NCBI GenBank assembly: GCA_035236585.1
Contig: CP141132.1
Span: 27,549,445-27,613,444 of the forward strand
Source of the DNA: Warburgia ugandensis
Lineage: Eukaryota; Streptophyta; Magnoliopsida; Canellales; Canellaceae
Reading direction: 5' to 3'
Length of the DNA: 64,000 bases
This document shows positions 1 to 12,618 of the stretch, piece by piece. Made by a program: the position numbers and the translations under genes. The notes under the pieces were generated by a model, which worked only from the letters and a program-made list of their open reading frames with translations, was not told where the DNA came from and ran no database searches. The number at the start of each line of letters is the position of its first letter. Within the stretch, counting starts at the first letter, position 1.

Positions 1-1020
1 GAGTTAATACTTTTATGCTTTGGTTAGTCCTTTGATTCCATGCCTATTTTTCTAGCCTTGCTCCCTAATCTTCCATACTTGTTTTCCTTATGTTGTTAGC
101 CTTAGATCCTTGCTCCTAAGGATCACTAACCTCTGGTAGTAATAGCCAAGAGATAGTGATCTTTAGAACAAGTTACTTGGGTGCTTTAGATCCATGGATT
201 CCATCATTGTCACCATCTCTTTTCACCCTTTTTCCTTAGCTATTCTTTGGGTTCACATACATGTTGGTCTTGGATTAATTGTTCGATGATTGAAGAAATT
301 ATTTTGAATTGCTTTAGGTTCAAGAATGGTGTGAACATCTCTTGTATGATGTGTACCACATTTGTAAACATTTTGCAATTCAACAAATATCTTCTTATTT
401 CATCAAAGGTGTGTATTATAGGACAACAATTTGTAAACATTTTGCATCATAGGTTAATACATATCTTGCTTAGTTCTTGTTACCCATTTTGCATTGTAAT
501 TTATGTGTTATTTTGTTAGGACAGAAATTGCACAAGATTAGGATTTATGCATATCATACACATTTCAATTCATGTATCTTAAGCTTTATTAGGATCAATT
601 CATCTCACCATGTTTCATGCGCATTCTTTTACATAGTATTTCTTAGTTTCGCATATTTGTAGTTTATCTTATTTCATCTTTAGGTTTACTTAGTTGGTAT
701 CTAAGTTTATTACACCTTTAGAATAGGTTTAGGGATCTTATAATTTTAGTTTTTAGATAGGTTTGTAATTATAGTTTTAGGAAAGTGTTATTTTTAGATA
801 GTGTGCTTCTTAGAAAGTTTCCAAATTTATGCTTGTTTAATTTTAACACTTTTCCATATTCCATGTTTCTAACTTATGTCATGTTTTTATGTTAATTCAC
901 TCCTTAGATTAGGATAAAAATCAACTTTCTTTGGCTAGGTTAAATAGTTTAAACAAGGATCGACCTCACTTGCATGCATCTACTACAATAGATTTGAGCA
1001 CTTGTGAGTAAATTAAAACA
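1..1020 (+). repeat. Athila-like LTR fragment, 3' part
   Basis: This is AT-rich non-coding sequence resembling the second half of the Athila-like LTRs at 37020-38220 and 41356-43345. The shared features, in order, are a 'nagccaagagatagtgat'-type block near 145, repeated 'ttaggaaagtt' tracts at 700-850, and a closing 'ggatcgacctcacttg' block near 957, which is typical of the 3' end of these LTRs. Short ORFs here are not conserved in the other copies and are not called as genes. The boundaries are approximate. Confidence 0.55.
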
Positions 1021-2028
1021 CCCAAAACCAACCAAGAGAGAATTTTTGCTTTTCATTTTCCACCTTTTTTCCCCACCTCAACCTAGGATTCCACAATTTT
1101 GACTTAAGGAGGGACCACCTTCCTAAGAAGGTGATGCCTCCCCCTTGCTTAGTTGTCATTTTAGGTGGTTTTCTAATGAGGAAACCCTTAGATCTAATTC
1201 AAATCAAAGCACATCAAAATGCTAGATCTTTCCCAATATTTCCTACCATTTTCCTTTCACTTTTTTCCTCTTTCCAAAAACCAAAATATCATGCAATTAT
1301 AAGGGAAGGAGCTCCAACCCACCTTCCTAAGAAGGTGACACCTCCCACCCGTCTAATTACATGAAAGCTACCATGATGTCATCTTATTACATCATTCTTC
1401 CACATAACTTACCTCATTGAAACTATAGATCTAAATCCACTTTCCCTTCTTTTATCAAGTCCTCATATAGTGGAAACCCAGCCATCTATACATTCCCAAG
1501 CATTCCATAATTTTATTTTTTTTCTAAGTATAATTTTGGTGATAAAACCTTGAAAATTGGATTTCCTTTAGGCTACCTTCTATTGGATTTCTAAAGTCTT
1601 TTTCCTTTCTTTGTGCACTTCAATTCCAAGTTAGTACTTTGCTTCATTGCTTTATATTCATGCTTTGCATCCTTGTTTTGATTTTGCTTGCACACTCATA
1701 ATTCCTCCTAGCTTTCCCTTAGTTCCTTGCTTCCAATTTTTTAGTTTTTCTTACTTATTCATAAAAAATCCAAGTTAATTCTCCTTTGATAGTGACAACC
1801 AAGAGAAGGAAAATCTTGAATCATAGATTTTCCTCCTTGAATTCAACATTTTTTTTGCTTGAATTTGAAATTAGTTCTAGGCAACTTTTGCCTTAACTAG
1901 CCCCATCATTCTAGTCATCTTTCTCTTAAATTCCCTCTTTGATATCATTTACATGTCATCTTAGCTTAGTATGAGAGTAATTGAGAGTGTTAGATGTTTA
2001 ATTTGAATCAAGTTTCAAGTGTGGGAAG
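1021..2028 (+). repeat. Degenerate Athila-like LTR fragment
   Basis: Non-coding. It contains a 'ccttcctaagaaggtg' block (1111-1136, again near 1322) that matches similar text in the LTR at 32680-32710, and a 'gacaaccaagagaagg' block near 1795 like that of the other Athila-like LTRs. It ends where a chromovirus-type LTR begins with 'tgtaacaacccc'. No gene is seen. The assignment is by resemblance only. Confidence 0.45.
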
Positions 2029-2596
2029 TGTAACAACCCCAATTTTTATGAATATAATTAAATTATTAAAAATTAAAAGTTAAAATTTTAAAAGTAGAAT
2101 TGGAAGTTTGAGTTCCAGGAAAATTCATTCTTTTATAAAATAAAATCAAGACATAAAACTTGGATATTTGTAATGTACTAAAAAAACCAATCAGAATGAC
2201 TATAAGTACGTCAAAATCCAAGTCTGAATGAAAAATCCTTATTTTTCTCCATTTTTATGAATAAAAGCATAAAATGGTAATTTTACTCATAATCGAGACC
2301 TAAGACATCAAAATTTGGAATGTAATTAGAAATACAATTCCAACATCACTAAGTACACTCAATTTTGAGTTTGGGAGAATAAAACGGATTTTTCTCCATA
2401 AAAGGGAAAAATGGTCTTTTCACACCTTTGTGGGGCCTACAAAGGGATCCAATGGCCAGAAAACATGTAATCATGAGTCAAACCACTACCTGCTACTAGT
2501 GAAGAATGAGGTGGTAGTGGGAATCTAACGACAATTTCATAATAAAAGGAAATGAAACATGATAATTACATATAATCATGGAAAATTCAAAAATCC

Positions 2597-2606
2597 CAAT
2601 AAATAG
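2597..2606 (+). promoter_or_regulatory. Candidate LTR TATA element
   Basis: The sequence 'caataaatag' sits about 570 bp into LTR-A copy 1. The equivalent site in copy 2 (58249-58256) is a better TATA box, 'ttataaatag', which suggests copy 1 has decayed. The role is inferred from position and paralogy. Confidence 0.35.
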
Positions 2607-2755
2607 CCCATAAAATTCCCAAAAATTTTCTTAATGTTCTTCACGAGGTCCTCTATGCTTCAAAATCCTAGTTTCAAACTACCCATCCTTCTTCCCCATT
2701 TCTCTTTTCCTTCTCTCCTTCTCTCTCTTTCTCTGTGAGCGTGTCCCCAAATGCA

Positions 2756-2787
2756 CCCGGGCAAACAACCCCTGTGTTTGCATCGGG
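2756..2787 (+). other. Leader stem-loop in LTR-A copy 1
   Basis: The arms 'gcaaac' (2761-2766) and 'gtttgc' (2776-2781) pair perfectly. An outer CCCG (2756-2759) pairs with CGGG (2784-2787). The homologous stem in copy 2 (58393-58424) keeps its pairing with different bases. It lies about 150 nt downstream of the TATA element, so it would be in the transcript leader. Confidence 0.55.
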
Positions 2788-5700
2788 AGCGTCTAAGGAC
2801 GCGTTGTCCCCTATGAACTAGGGTTTTCGCCTGGGAAACCCTAATTCAATTATCCATCCAATTACACTTTTTAGAATCAGATCTCCACCGGTGGATCTAT
2901 TCTAACTGAGGGGATCTAAAAGAACCCTAGGATTTCATGATGATCCAATGGTTGGATCTCCAGCAAAATCAAAACAAAAGTCAAGCACAGTACTAATTCC
3001 GTCTCCGGCAAGTTCTATGCCTTTTTTCAGCCAATCTAACTGGTGGAACAAGATCTTGAACCACTTAATATCTTCAAGATGATGGGATATTCAAAAGCCC
3101 CATAGTCCTAGACCTTCTCCGGTAATGGAACTGGAGAAATGAAGGACTGAATAATTATTTGGCAGCAAGGGTTTTCTTTCACAGGTAAATCTCTTCTCCG
3201 ATGAACTTCCATCACTAGCCAGCACAGGTAAGTGGCTTCTCCTCCTTTCTAAGTTCATGCCATCATTCCCTTGCACTTTTTCGATCTACTTTGGATCTCC
3301 CTGGCCATCAATTCCTGAGGCCCAAAAACCCCACGAGATGAAATCTAGGCTCTTGATCTTTTAAGATGAGGGAGATCAGGTGATGAGCGATGCGACAGTC
3401 CAGATCTGCACCATCTCACCTATCACCAGTCACCTCTCCCTGACGATGGCTAGTCACAAGTAACACGACGTGGGCCACCCTCCTGTTTTGTCACGTTCTA
3501 TGGAGTTGATCTGAACAATTGACTTTTGATCTGAAATCATAATTCTTCAATTAAGAGCTCATTTTAGGACTAATTTTAGATCTGAAAGCACTAATGAAGT
3601 CCTTACATTATGTAGAATCTTATGGAAGCATTATAATTATGTTATTAATTATATTTATGTAAATTATTTGATAAAATCCATAGTAACTACCTTGGATCAT
3701 GATCAAGATGATCTCAAAATAGAGATATGAATTGATGGATGGGTTTAGGAGGTCCCAAAACCTTAAGGACAATGATCATTGTAAAATTTCTGGATATCTA
3801 GATTAAGTAATTAAACAAAAATAGTAAAATCAAATATCAACCCTTAAAATGGGCTGAAATCTTAAAATCCAAATTGTGATCTCAATTTAACTCCAAATTA
3901 AGATAAAAAAGATGCATTGGATTCCTCTTGATGAGTAGAACCTACTGAACTTAGAAAATTTTCTTTTGATGCAAATAAAATTCCGTTAATAAAGAAAAGT
4001 ATTACTAATTCCTATGATTAGTGAAATTTGGCACGATGAAACTCTATAATTATGATGCATTGATTATATTGTGACTTTGAAACATAGATTCAATGGTTAG
4101 ATGTGACTGAGCTATGTTTAATTAAGAGATCTAGCCTTAAAAGTAGTAAAATCCATAAAAATGAATGGTAATCTCCTTGATCAATTTGACCAAGAAGGAT
4201 TGGATAGAATTGATGTATTTGGATGATAATATAAAGTTCATATCACATGGATGGATGGACTTGATGATGATAATTTTGGATGGATTAAGATCTATGCCCT
4301 TAAATTGGTTAAAATGACTTAAGATCTTCTTGATCAGTTGGATCAAGAAGGATCAGATCATTTGATGAGATGCATCAATGATCTAGTGCTAAAATCACAT
4401 AAAGAAGATGTATTAGATTTAATAGAAAATGAAAGATCAAGATCTAAATCCTAAAAGGGATGAGAAATGAATAGAAATCAACTATGACTGTTGGATCATG
4501 ATGAATAGTTATGACATGTTAAACTTTCATTTGAATTATTGAATGTTATTATAATTGTATTTTATTGCTTAGTAGTTTTAATTGTTAAATTTACTTATTT
4601 ATTTATGCTTTAATGCTTATGTTACGAAGATTACATTGAAAATGTAATTACATGAAAAATAGACATGAAGGACATTTACATGGAATGAATGACATGGACT
4701 TAATGATAGTAAGGGCTATAGTTATTAGGATAGTATAAGGAATATCATTTCGTTGGCTCAAATTAGGAGAATAATGATCATGGACTTAATTAAAATCAAT
4801 TAGAAAGAGTACTTAGGGTTAAAATGCTCATAAGAACCTTATGAAGGTTGAGCTAAGGTCACTCTAGTGAATGCTAAACATAGTGGTTAAGGGGGTTTTC
4901 TAATAGAGCCTTGCTCTTCCCCTAACTTTCGTTGATTTTTGTGAGGTCTAAACACCTCCTTACATAAGGATTGAAGTAACCACTTTGTGTTTAGCCATGC
5001 AACTAATAAGCCTTAGTCAATTGGAAATAAGAGGAGCAGTCTAGACTTAGGGTGAAATAAGCTATCTTCAACTAGTAAAACATTAACTGGTTGAACAATA
5101 ATAATGAGATCATGAAAGGTTAGTAAAATATCTAATCTTAATATAAATGGTAAGTCAGATAATCAAGATTTATAAGGAGATCTTGAATGATCAAGAACAA
5201 TAAGAATCATAACATTGTATTGTATTTAGTATGTATGCTTCTTGGTATGTATGTTGTAGATCAAATCTAGATCATTATATTATACAATCCAAACCCTTGA
5301 TCAAATATGATTCAAGGAAAAGAACCAAGATCATCCACCTTAAGGATGATCAAATAATTGAACTTAGAACAAGGAAGAACTAGATTATAGAAGATCTAGG
5401 CCCTGGATTTTTATCAACAAGTTTAGATTGTTGTTCAAAGGATCTATGTAAGATCAAGATCAAAGAGATGGATATAAAAAGATTTAGAGATAGAAAATAC
5501 TTATATTTGAAAGGTTAGAAGATCATTCTAACCATCAAATCTATTGATCAATAGGATAAAATACTATTTGAGGAAGATAGATTATATGGATGATAGGAAC
5601 ACAAGATAGATATAGATCCTTTATATCAAAGGACATGATTAGATAAGGAATATATATATATAGGAAATTATCCAAAATTGTACAAATAATGACAATATGT

Positions 5701-6830
5701 ATGCATTGACAAATTGCATACGTCAATCATGGAGGATCCGAAGGGATTGATCACTACATGAAGGTAGGTGGAACTTTAAGAATGCAAGAACTATGGTCTA
5801 TGGAATTGTTATTATACATAAACATTATAATGCTTTAGAATGATAACATGCTTAGTTACATTTGAATCATAATTCATGTATATGAATAGAGATAATTGTT
5901 GAAATTAGATGAAATACATAATAAATACATGGGTATCATTTATGATTACCCCTAAACTTAGATAAGAACATAATAACTAGAGATATCATTTGTATCAAAT
6001 GAGTATCCTTACATTTAATAACATTTGGTATATGAATACCAAATTAAAGGAAATGGGGATCATTTATAATAAATGATTAATCCCTAAACATTTATGAGCA
6101 TGGGTATCATTCATTGTAAATGAGGATTCCTAAATTTGGAAATAAAATTATATCCTTAGTATGAGGATATTGAATATGACAATGATAATATAAACAGACA
6201 GATCGTCTGAGATGTACAAGAAGTATTTTATATACAAGCATGGAGGCTTGTGATTTTGTTTTAAATAGGCATAAGCTTGGGGATGCTATGCAAGGGAAGT
6301 TATGATGATTTGGCCACCTACTTCCTGAAATTTGATGATATTATGATACCTTGCCTAAGGAGAGGCTAAAAGTCAAGTGGGGCAGTTATGGGAAGGCCCC
6401 ACTGTGAACGCTCTATCTCCCCGTATGGGTAGTGACACAATATTTTTCATCGTGATATCAATAGTGAACAAGGCAGTTATCCTAGCATGCTAGTATGGAT
6501 CAAAATGTAGCATGGTAGTCCTTGAGTATTTTGCATATGATGCCCTAATAAGGGAGTTTTTCCCCAGCAAAAGTCCTTGAGTATGGTTATTGATGTTTGA
6601 GATATTGACTATTTTCATAGTTTTTTACTATATATATATATACATACGATATAGTGGTGAGTGGTTCACTTGTACAGCCCCTATAACATTATATTAAATG
6701 TCTAATATCATAATTCAAATGACTAACTACACAATACGAAAGCTTTAATAAAATGTATACCTAAGCACAGAAGTGTGGTTGTTGGATTCCTCTTCTTATG
6801 TGCATCTTCTCCTGTCTATCTGTATCTGAG

Positions 6831-6859
6831 ATATTGTAAACATAAAATATTTACAATAT
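6831..6859. other. Conserved stem-loop near the LTR-B 3' end
   Basis: 'atattgtaaa' (6831-6840) pairs perfectly with 'tttacaatat' (6850-6859). Equivalent hairpins occur at 53569-53601 and 62216-62249 at the same place relative to the LTR end. Confidence 0.5.
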
Positions 6860-9660
6860 TTCATCAAGCTATGCTTGGTAGGGGAGTTTAAGAAGCATGC
6901 TAAATCTTAAGATAAATTAATTGTTCCAGAGTAATTAGAATATTCATTTTCATAATAATTATATTAAATTGGATTTACTGTATGTTTCACATTTGAATAA
7001 TCCATTTATAAACCAAATATCTACATGTTTCATAATCATTAACAATCCATTGATAAATCAATTATTAACATGTTTCATAATTATCAATATCTACATGTTT
7101 CATAATTATAAGCAATCCATTAATTTATTAAACATCTTTAATTATTATTTGTTATATAAATAAACTAATTCAATTCCATGAACCATACTTTGCATAACAG
7201 TTCTACCCATTTATATACCCATATGAAACTACGCCCTCAATCATATACATATAGCATGCATACACATATATGGAAATTGTTAAAAGACATACAAAATTAT
7301 GAATATAATCAATAAGTCCCCTAATTTACATTCCCTGACTACACTGGGTTTCAGAATCATACCCCACATCATGTGGGGTTCACAATCATCCAGCCTCTAC
7401 TGGTATATCAGTATAATCCTCACGCCCTTCACTATAAGGGTCCACAATCCTCCAACCACTGCTGGGAAAACAATATAAGGCATATCATCATGCCATATAA
7501 TATAAGGCACCTCATAAGGCCATCATATAAGCACCATAGTGCATCAAATATAAGGACTACTATGCATGCAATCAGAATCCATACAGTGTGCCAAGATAAC
7601 TACTCAATAATCCACTTATACCATCCTCGGTGGAAATCACAATATCCATATCCGTATGGGAGGACCATGGCTACCACAGTGGTGGCCTTCCCATAATTGC
7701 CCCAGTCGACTTTTAGCAACACATAGTGCTTGGTATCCATAACATAATAAATTTTAGAGAGCAAGTGGCTAAACCCTCATAACTCTACTAGCATAGCATC
7801 CTTAGGCCTACACCTGTCTAAAACAAAACTCTCTGGCCTCTATGCCTTGATGTAAAATAATCATAATAGTAGGCAATTCACTAGTTCGTATATTTCATAA
7901 CAAGAATAACATCCCCACTTATTTGGTGATCACCTACCAAGGATGTATCCTATAAACCTAGACTCATACATCATCAATACTGACATGGTGCCCATGTACC
8001 ATAAACATAATTTCACAATTCAGATACATGATGTACAAGTCATAAGCATCAATTATAACATGCAATTCTTTTAATTAACATTATTTTCAGCATTACAATT
8101 TAAAGCATGTCGAATATCAATCATACCATTTGAGTTTCATAACATCTATAATAAAAAATAAGATCATGTTTAGAACATGCATCTTATTATTTAGACATGC
8201 TATCTTAAATTTCCACCTACCTCGTGTGATGCATTCTTCAATTCCACTAGCATTGATCACCATCCTTTCACGCTAATCAAATTCTCATTTTCACTTGGAC
8301 CCTCCAAATTAAACAATCAATTAGTAATTTCTAACTGAATGATCTAATTGAATAAACTGAATTGATCAGGATCATGAACTTGATCAATTTCCTTACCTGG
8401 ATCCTCAATTGATCTTGACCATTGATCAAGATTGGCAAAATCTTCTAAAATCGAGCTTTTTGACGTAAATCTCTCATAAAATTCTTGATCTACACTTCCT
8501 AAGGGTCATGATAGACTATTTGGATTGGGAAAATGAAGTCAGATCATCATAGATTAGATGATCTGACCACTGATCAAAGGTTTGGTAATTTCAATGGTTA
8601 GATCTTCCTATATCAAAATTTAGGAAGATGGTTTTGTTCATCGTATCCCAAGGTTCACGAGGGTACTCTTGCATTTCAAAAACTCTTCCTAGATTAATTA
8701 GAATCTAGGTTTGGAGATCAAGGGTTAAACATGGGGTTCACCAAGTCAACTCGGTTCACCCTAAACAAGTTGAGGTGAGTTGATTGGGTGAATCAACTCA
8801 ACCCTAACTTGCATGAATAGTGAACAGAGGAAAGATGGGAGTGTGATAGTGGTTTCGGGTGGTGGTTCCGTCATTGCTCTGAGCTAAGACACTAGAAAAC
8901 GTAGGGGAAATGGGGTCTAAAACTTGGGCACAATGGCCTTCCTAGGCCTGGCTATGCCCTGCGATAGAGAGAACAGAGGGAAAGGTGGATCTAGACACGC
9001 CGGCCGACCTGAAGACCTGGGCATGCTAGTGTTAAGGAGATGCTTATTAGGGTGGAGAAGTGGGGAAAATCCCCATCAGGGTTTGCCGGCCAACACATGG
9101 TCGAGCTGAGCCTAAGACAGAAATGGGAAAACCATCAGGTATACCAGCCTTGCTAGTGAGAGGTGAAAATAGATAGGGGAGAGGGGAAATGATCTGGGGT
9201 TTGTCAAAAATAGAGAAGAACCTGGTTTCTCGTTCCTGGTGATAGGGAATGGGGTTTTCTAGGTAGATCTAGGCATGTCATCCATGGGTAAAGGCAAACC
9301 CGATCTGGGCTCATTAGAGATAATGGGCAAGACGACCTGGGTTTTTAGGTTTCCTAGTGCATGCGCCAAAAATGGGAGATCTGAAGGAGTGGGTTTTGCC
9401 GATGGCTTACCAGAGAGAAATCAGGTTACGAGTGCTTGGGATTTCAGTTTATCTCGATTCTTTGTCAACTGTGGTGATTGAAGGGAAACTGGGTAGAGTG
9501 GAGAGGAATGGCAGTCCGATGTGCGGGTTTTGCTAATTTACCGACAATGAGGAGGTCAGCAGTAGGAGATTAGATGGAGGGCAAGCATGGATTTGGGGTG
9601 GTTAGGAGATGTTGAATATCTGGGGTGTGGGTTGATGGTAGGGAAAGATCATATGGAAGA

Positions 9661-9695
9661 GGGGAGAGGGGAGAGGGGAGAGGGGAGAGGGGAGA
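9661..9695 (+). repeat. Five perfect GGGGAGA repeats (G-quadruplex motif)
   Basis: A 7-bp unit is repeated five times without change, giving five runs of four G separated by three-base AGA spacers. This fits the canonical G-quadruplex pattern. It lies inside LTR-B about 450 bp from its outer end, on the strand opposite to the LTR sense. Confidence 0.85.
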
Positions 9696-10138
9696 ATGGT
9701 GGGTGCTAGGGTTAGGGTTATCAGGTCTGTTTTCATTGAGAACAGATCATGCAATAAGGGGGTGCCATTATCAAAATGTCCCCCTAATGTTTCCTCATTC
9801 GGATTCTATTTTCACTGTTCTTTGGCTCATTGGATTCCATTTTCTGAGTACTATCTAATGGTTTGAGTTTTAGTTCCAAATTATTATCTAATTAAAAGAT
9901 ATACTTCTTGAAAACTCATAACCTAATCATGGAATAGTAAAATTTTGGGGTGAAATTCATCCAAACTCCGATTTTAGTGCCCTTTATGTCATTGCACTCG
10001 ATTTTTCTAGTACATTCCAAATATTTATGTTTCCACTCCCAATTCCATTTCTATAAAAATTTATTTTCTTCGAGTCAAAAATTCTAATTTCACATAATAA
10101 TGCCTAGAATAGTATTTATAAACTTTGGGGTTGTTACA

Positions 10139-12200
10139 TAAAACTATTAATGAATCAAAAAATCACACACATAAATAATTAGTGTACTATTATTATTTAC
10201 GTAGACAGCTATAGCAACCATACTTCAACCAAGTATTTGGTTGCATTTTTTAATGCAAATTGAAAATCTAATCATGAGACTTCTTATTCTCATTCTCGTC
10301 TATATGGAATGATCAATTTCAAAGATTTAGAACCATTAATAAAGAAAAAAATTATGCACATAATTAAGTAAGCAGTGTACTATTACTATTCACAGTGACA
10401 ACTACGACAAGCATACTTTAACCAAGTATTTGGATGTCTTTATGAATGAAAATTAAAAACATAACACTTGGATATTCTTATTCTCAATGTAATTTGTCTA
10501 GAATAATTTCAAAGATTTACAACCATTAACGAAGCAAAAAATCATGTACATAATTAAGTAAGTAGTGTATTGTTACAATTTACAACTACAATAAGCATAC
10601 TTCAACCAAGTATTTGGATGTCTTTTTAAATGAAAATTGAAAATATAACACATGGGACTTCTTATTTTCAATGATACCTATCTAGAATGATCAATTTCAA
10701 AGATTTAATACTATTAATGAAGCAAAAAATTATGCACATAATTAAGCAGGGTACTGTTACTATTCACACAGATAGCTACAACAAGCATATTTCAACCAAG
10801 TATTTGGATATCTTTTTGAATGAATATTAAAAATCTAACATATGGATCTTCTTATTCTCAATGTCCTCTATCAAGAATGATCAATTTCAAAGGTCTACAA
10901 CCAATAATGTAGAAAAAAATCATGCACATAATTAAGTAAAGTGTATTATTACTATTTACATAGATAGCTACCATAAGCATAATTTAACCACATATTTGGA
11001 TGATTTTTTGAATGAAAATTTAAAATCTAACACATGGGTCTTCTTCTTCTCAATGTCCTTTATCTATAGTGATTAATTTCAAAGATTTAAAACATTAAAG
11101 AAGTAGAAAATCACTCATATAATTAAGCAAGCAATGTACAATTACTATTCATGTAGACAACTACAACAAGCATACTTCAAGCAAGTATTTCTATGTCTTT
11201 TTGGACAACAATTGAAAATCTAAGAGATAAGTATTATTATTCTTAATGTCCTCTATCTAGAATGATTAAATTTAAATATTTGCAACCATTAACGAAGTAG
11301 AAAATCGTGCACATAATTAAGTGTACTATTAATATTCAAATAGATAACTACAACAAGCATATTTCAACCAAGTATTTGGATATCTTTCTGAATGAAAATT
11401 GAAAATCTAACACATCATTCTTCTTATTCTCAATGTCCTCTATCTGGAATGATCAATTTCAAAGATTTACAACCATTAATGCATTAGAAAATCACACACA
11501 TAATTAAGTAAGTAGTGTACTATTTCTATTCACACAAATAGCTACCACAAGCATACTTTAACCAAGTATTTGGATGTCTTTTTAAATAAAAATTGAAAAT
11601 CTAACACATGGGTCTTCTTCTTCTCAATGTCCTCTATCTAGAATTATCAATTTCAAAGATTTACAACCATTAATGAAGCAGAAAATCACTCACATAATTA
11701 AGTAGTGTACTATTACTATTCACGGGACAACAATAACAAGCATACTTCAAGCAAGTATTTGGAAGTCTTTTTCATTGAAAATAAAAAAATCTAAAACATA
11801 AGTAATCTTATTCTCAATGCCCTCTATCTAAAATGATAAATTTCAAAGATTTACAACCATTAACGAAGTAGAAAATCACGCACATAATTAAGTAAGTAGT
11901 GTACTATTACTATTTAGGTGGATAGCCACAACAAGCACACTTCAACCAAGTATTTGGATGTCATTTTGAATGAAAATTGAAATTCTAACACATTGGTCTT
12001 ATTATTCTCAATACCCTCTATCTAAAATGATCAATTTCAAAGATTTAGCACTATTAACGAAGTAGAAAATCATGCACATAATTAAGCAAGTAGTATATTG
12101 TTATAATTCACACAGATAGGTACAACAAGCATAACTCGACCATGTATTTGGATGACTTTTTAAATGAAAATTAAAAATCTAACACATGGGTTGTCCTCTA
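10139..12200. repeat. Tandem array, ~190-bp unit, about 11 copies
   Basis: The landmark 'aagtatttgg' (or a close variant) recurs at about 10231, 10434, 10608, 10798, 10990, 11183, 11370, 11564, 11753, 11948 and 12141, a spacing mostly of 187-195 bp. Each unit also holds a 'cataattaagtaag' block, a 'caacaagcatacttcaacc' block and a 'gatcaatttcaaagattta' block. Units are clearly diverged from one another. The left edge is cut by LTR-B inside a unit; the right edge fades near 12200 before a pyrimidine-rich stretch. No ORF is conserved between units. Confidence 0.9.
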
Positions 12201-12286
12201 TCTTGAAATATGAAAATTAAGAAAAGAGCAAGATCCAACCTAATGGGAGAAAACTAATCTCGTAGTTTGTGGGGTAAGGGTGTGCA
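12201..12286. other. Spacer between the tandem array and the pyrimidine tract
   Basis: A short unique stretch. Nothing is recognised in it. Confidence 0.4.
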
Positions 12287-12534
12287 TTTGGCCTCTCCTC
12301 TCCTCCTCTTCTTCTTCTCCTCTAGGGTTTTGGGTTTGAAAATTTCATGGGGGTAGGAGGGCGACATGTGCTTCATCTCTCCTCTCCTCTTCCTCTTCCT
12401 CTTCCTCTTCCTCTTCCTCTTCCTCTTCCTCTTCCTCTTCTTCTTCTTCTTCTTCTTCTTCTTCTTCTTCTTCTTCTTCTTCTTCTTCTTCTTCTTCTTC
12501 TTCTTCTTCTTCTTCTTCTTCTTCTCTCTCTCTC

Positions 12535-12614
<80 letters not shown>
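12287..12614 (+). repeat. Compound microsatellite: (CTTCCT)n, (CTT)n, (CT)n
   Basis: Successive pure tracts are CTTCCT-type (about 12384-12437), CTT (about 12438-12523) and CT (about 12524-12614). They are preceded by a copy of the 'tagggttttgggtttga' unit at 12323. The leucine-, phenylalanine- and arginine-rich ORFs in all frames are by-products of the simple repeat. Confidence 0.95.

Positions 12615-12618
<4 letters not shown>

Larger units (their letters stand above)
2029..6666 (+). mobile_element. LTR-A copy 1: long chromovirus-type LTR, 3' end missing
   Basis: It begins with 'tgtaacaacccc', the type of start seen in Tekay/Del-like LTRs, and is colinear with the complete copy at 57699-62613 for nearly its whole length. 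Shared blocks include the leader near 2740-2810, 'ggttaagggggttttctaat' near 4888 and the GGGATGCTATG/TTGGCCACC block near 6280-6320. The match stops at about 6666, roughly 560 bp before the LTR end, where it meets an inverted LTR. No 5' polypurine tract or TSD is visible at 2029. No gene is present. It may be a solo or rearranged LTR. Confidence 0.8.
6667..10138 (-). mobile_element. LTR-B: inverted chromovirus-type LTR, 3' end missing
   Basis: On the minus strand it starts at 10138 with 'tgtaacaacccc' and runs leftwards. Its distal part (6667-6870) is closest to the LTR-C copy at 53530-53760. Both carry the 'ctaccaagcatagct' block, the AGATATTGTA stem-loop and the 'cttaggtata' segment. The minus-strand reading stops at about 6667, some 220 bp short of the LTR end, where it meets LTR-A copy 1. 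At 10138 it abuts tandem-repeat DNA directly, so that side looks like a true insertion edge. ORFs at 7373-7696 and 8924-9858 are not shared with the sister LTRs and are not called. Confidence 0.72.

Noticed and set aside
1131..1364. 77-codon ORF as a possible small host gene
   Set aside because: It sits in LTR-derived DNA that recurs elsewhere without the frame.
9701..9722. Telomere-like 'agggttaggg' text
   Set aside because: Fewer than three units and in an LTR; not an array.
10139..12200. Possible CRISPR-like array because of regular spacing
   Set aside because: The whole unit repeats, with no unique spacers; it is a plant-type tandem repeat.
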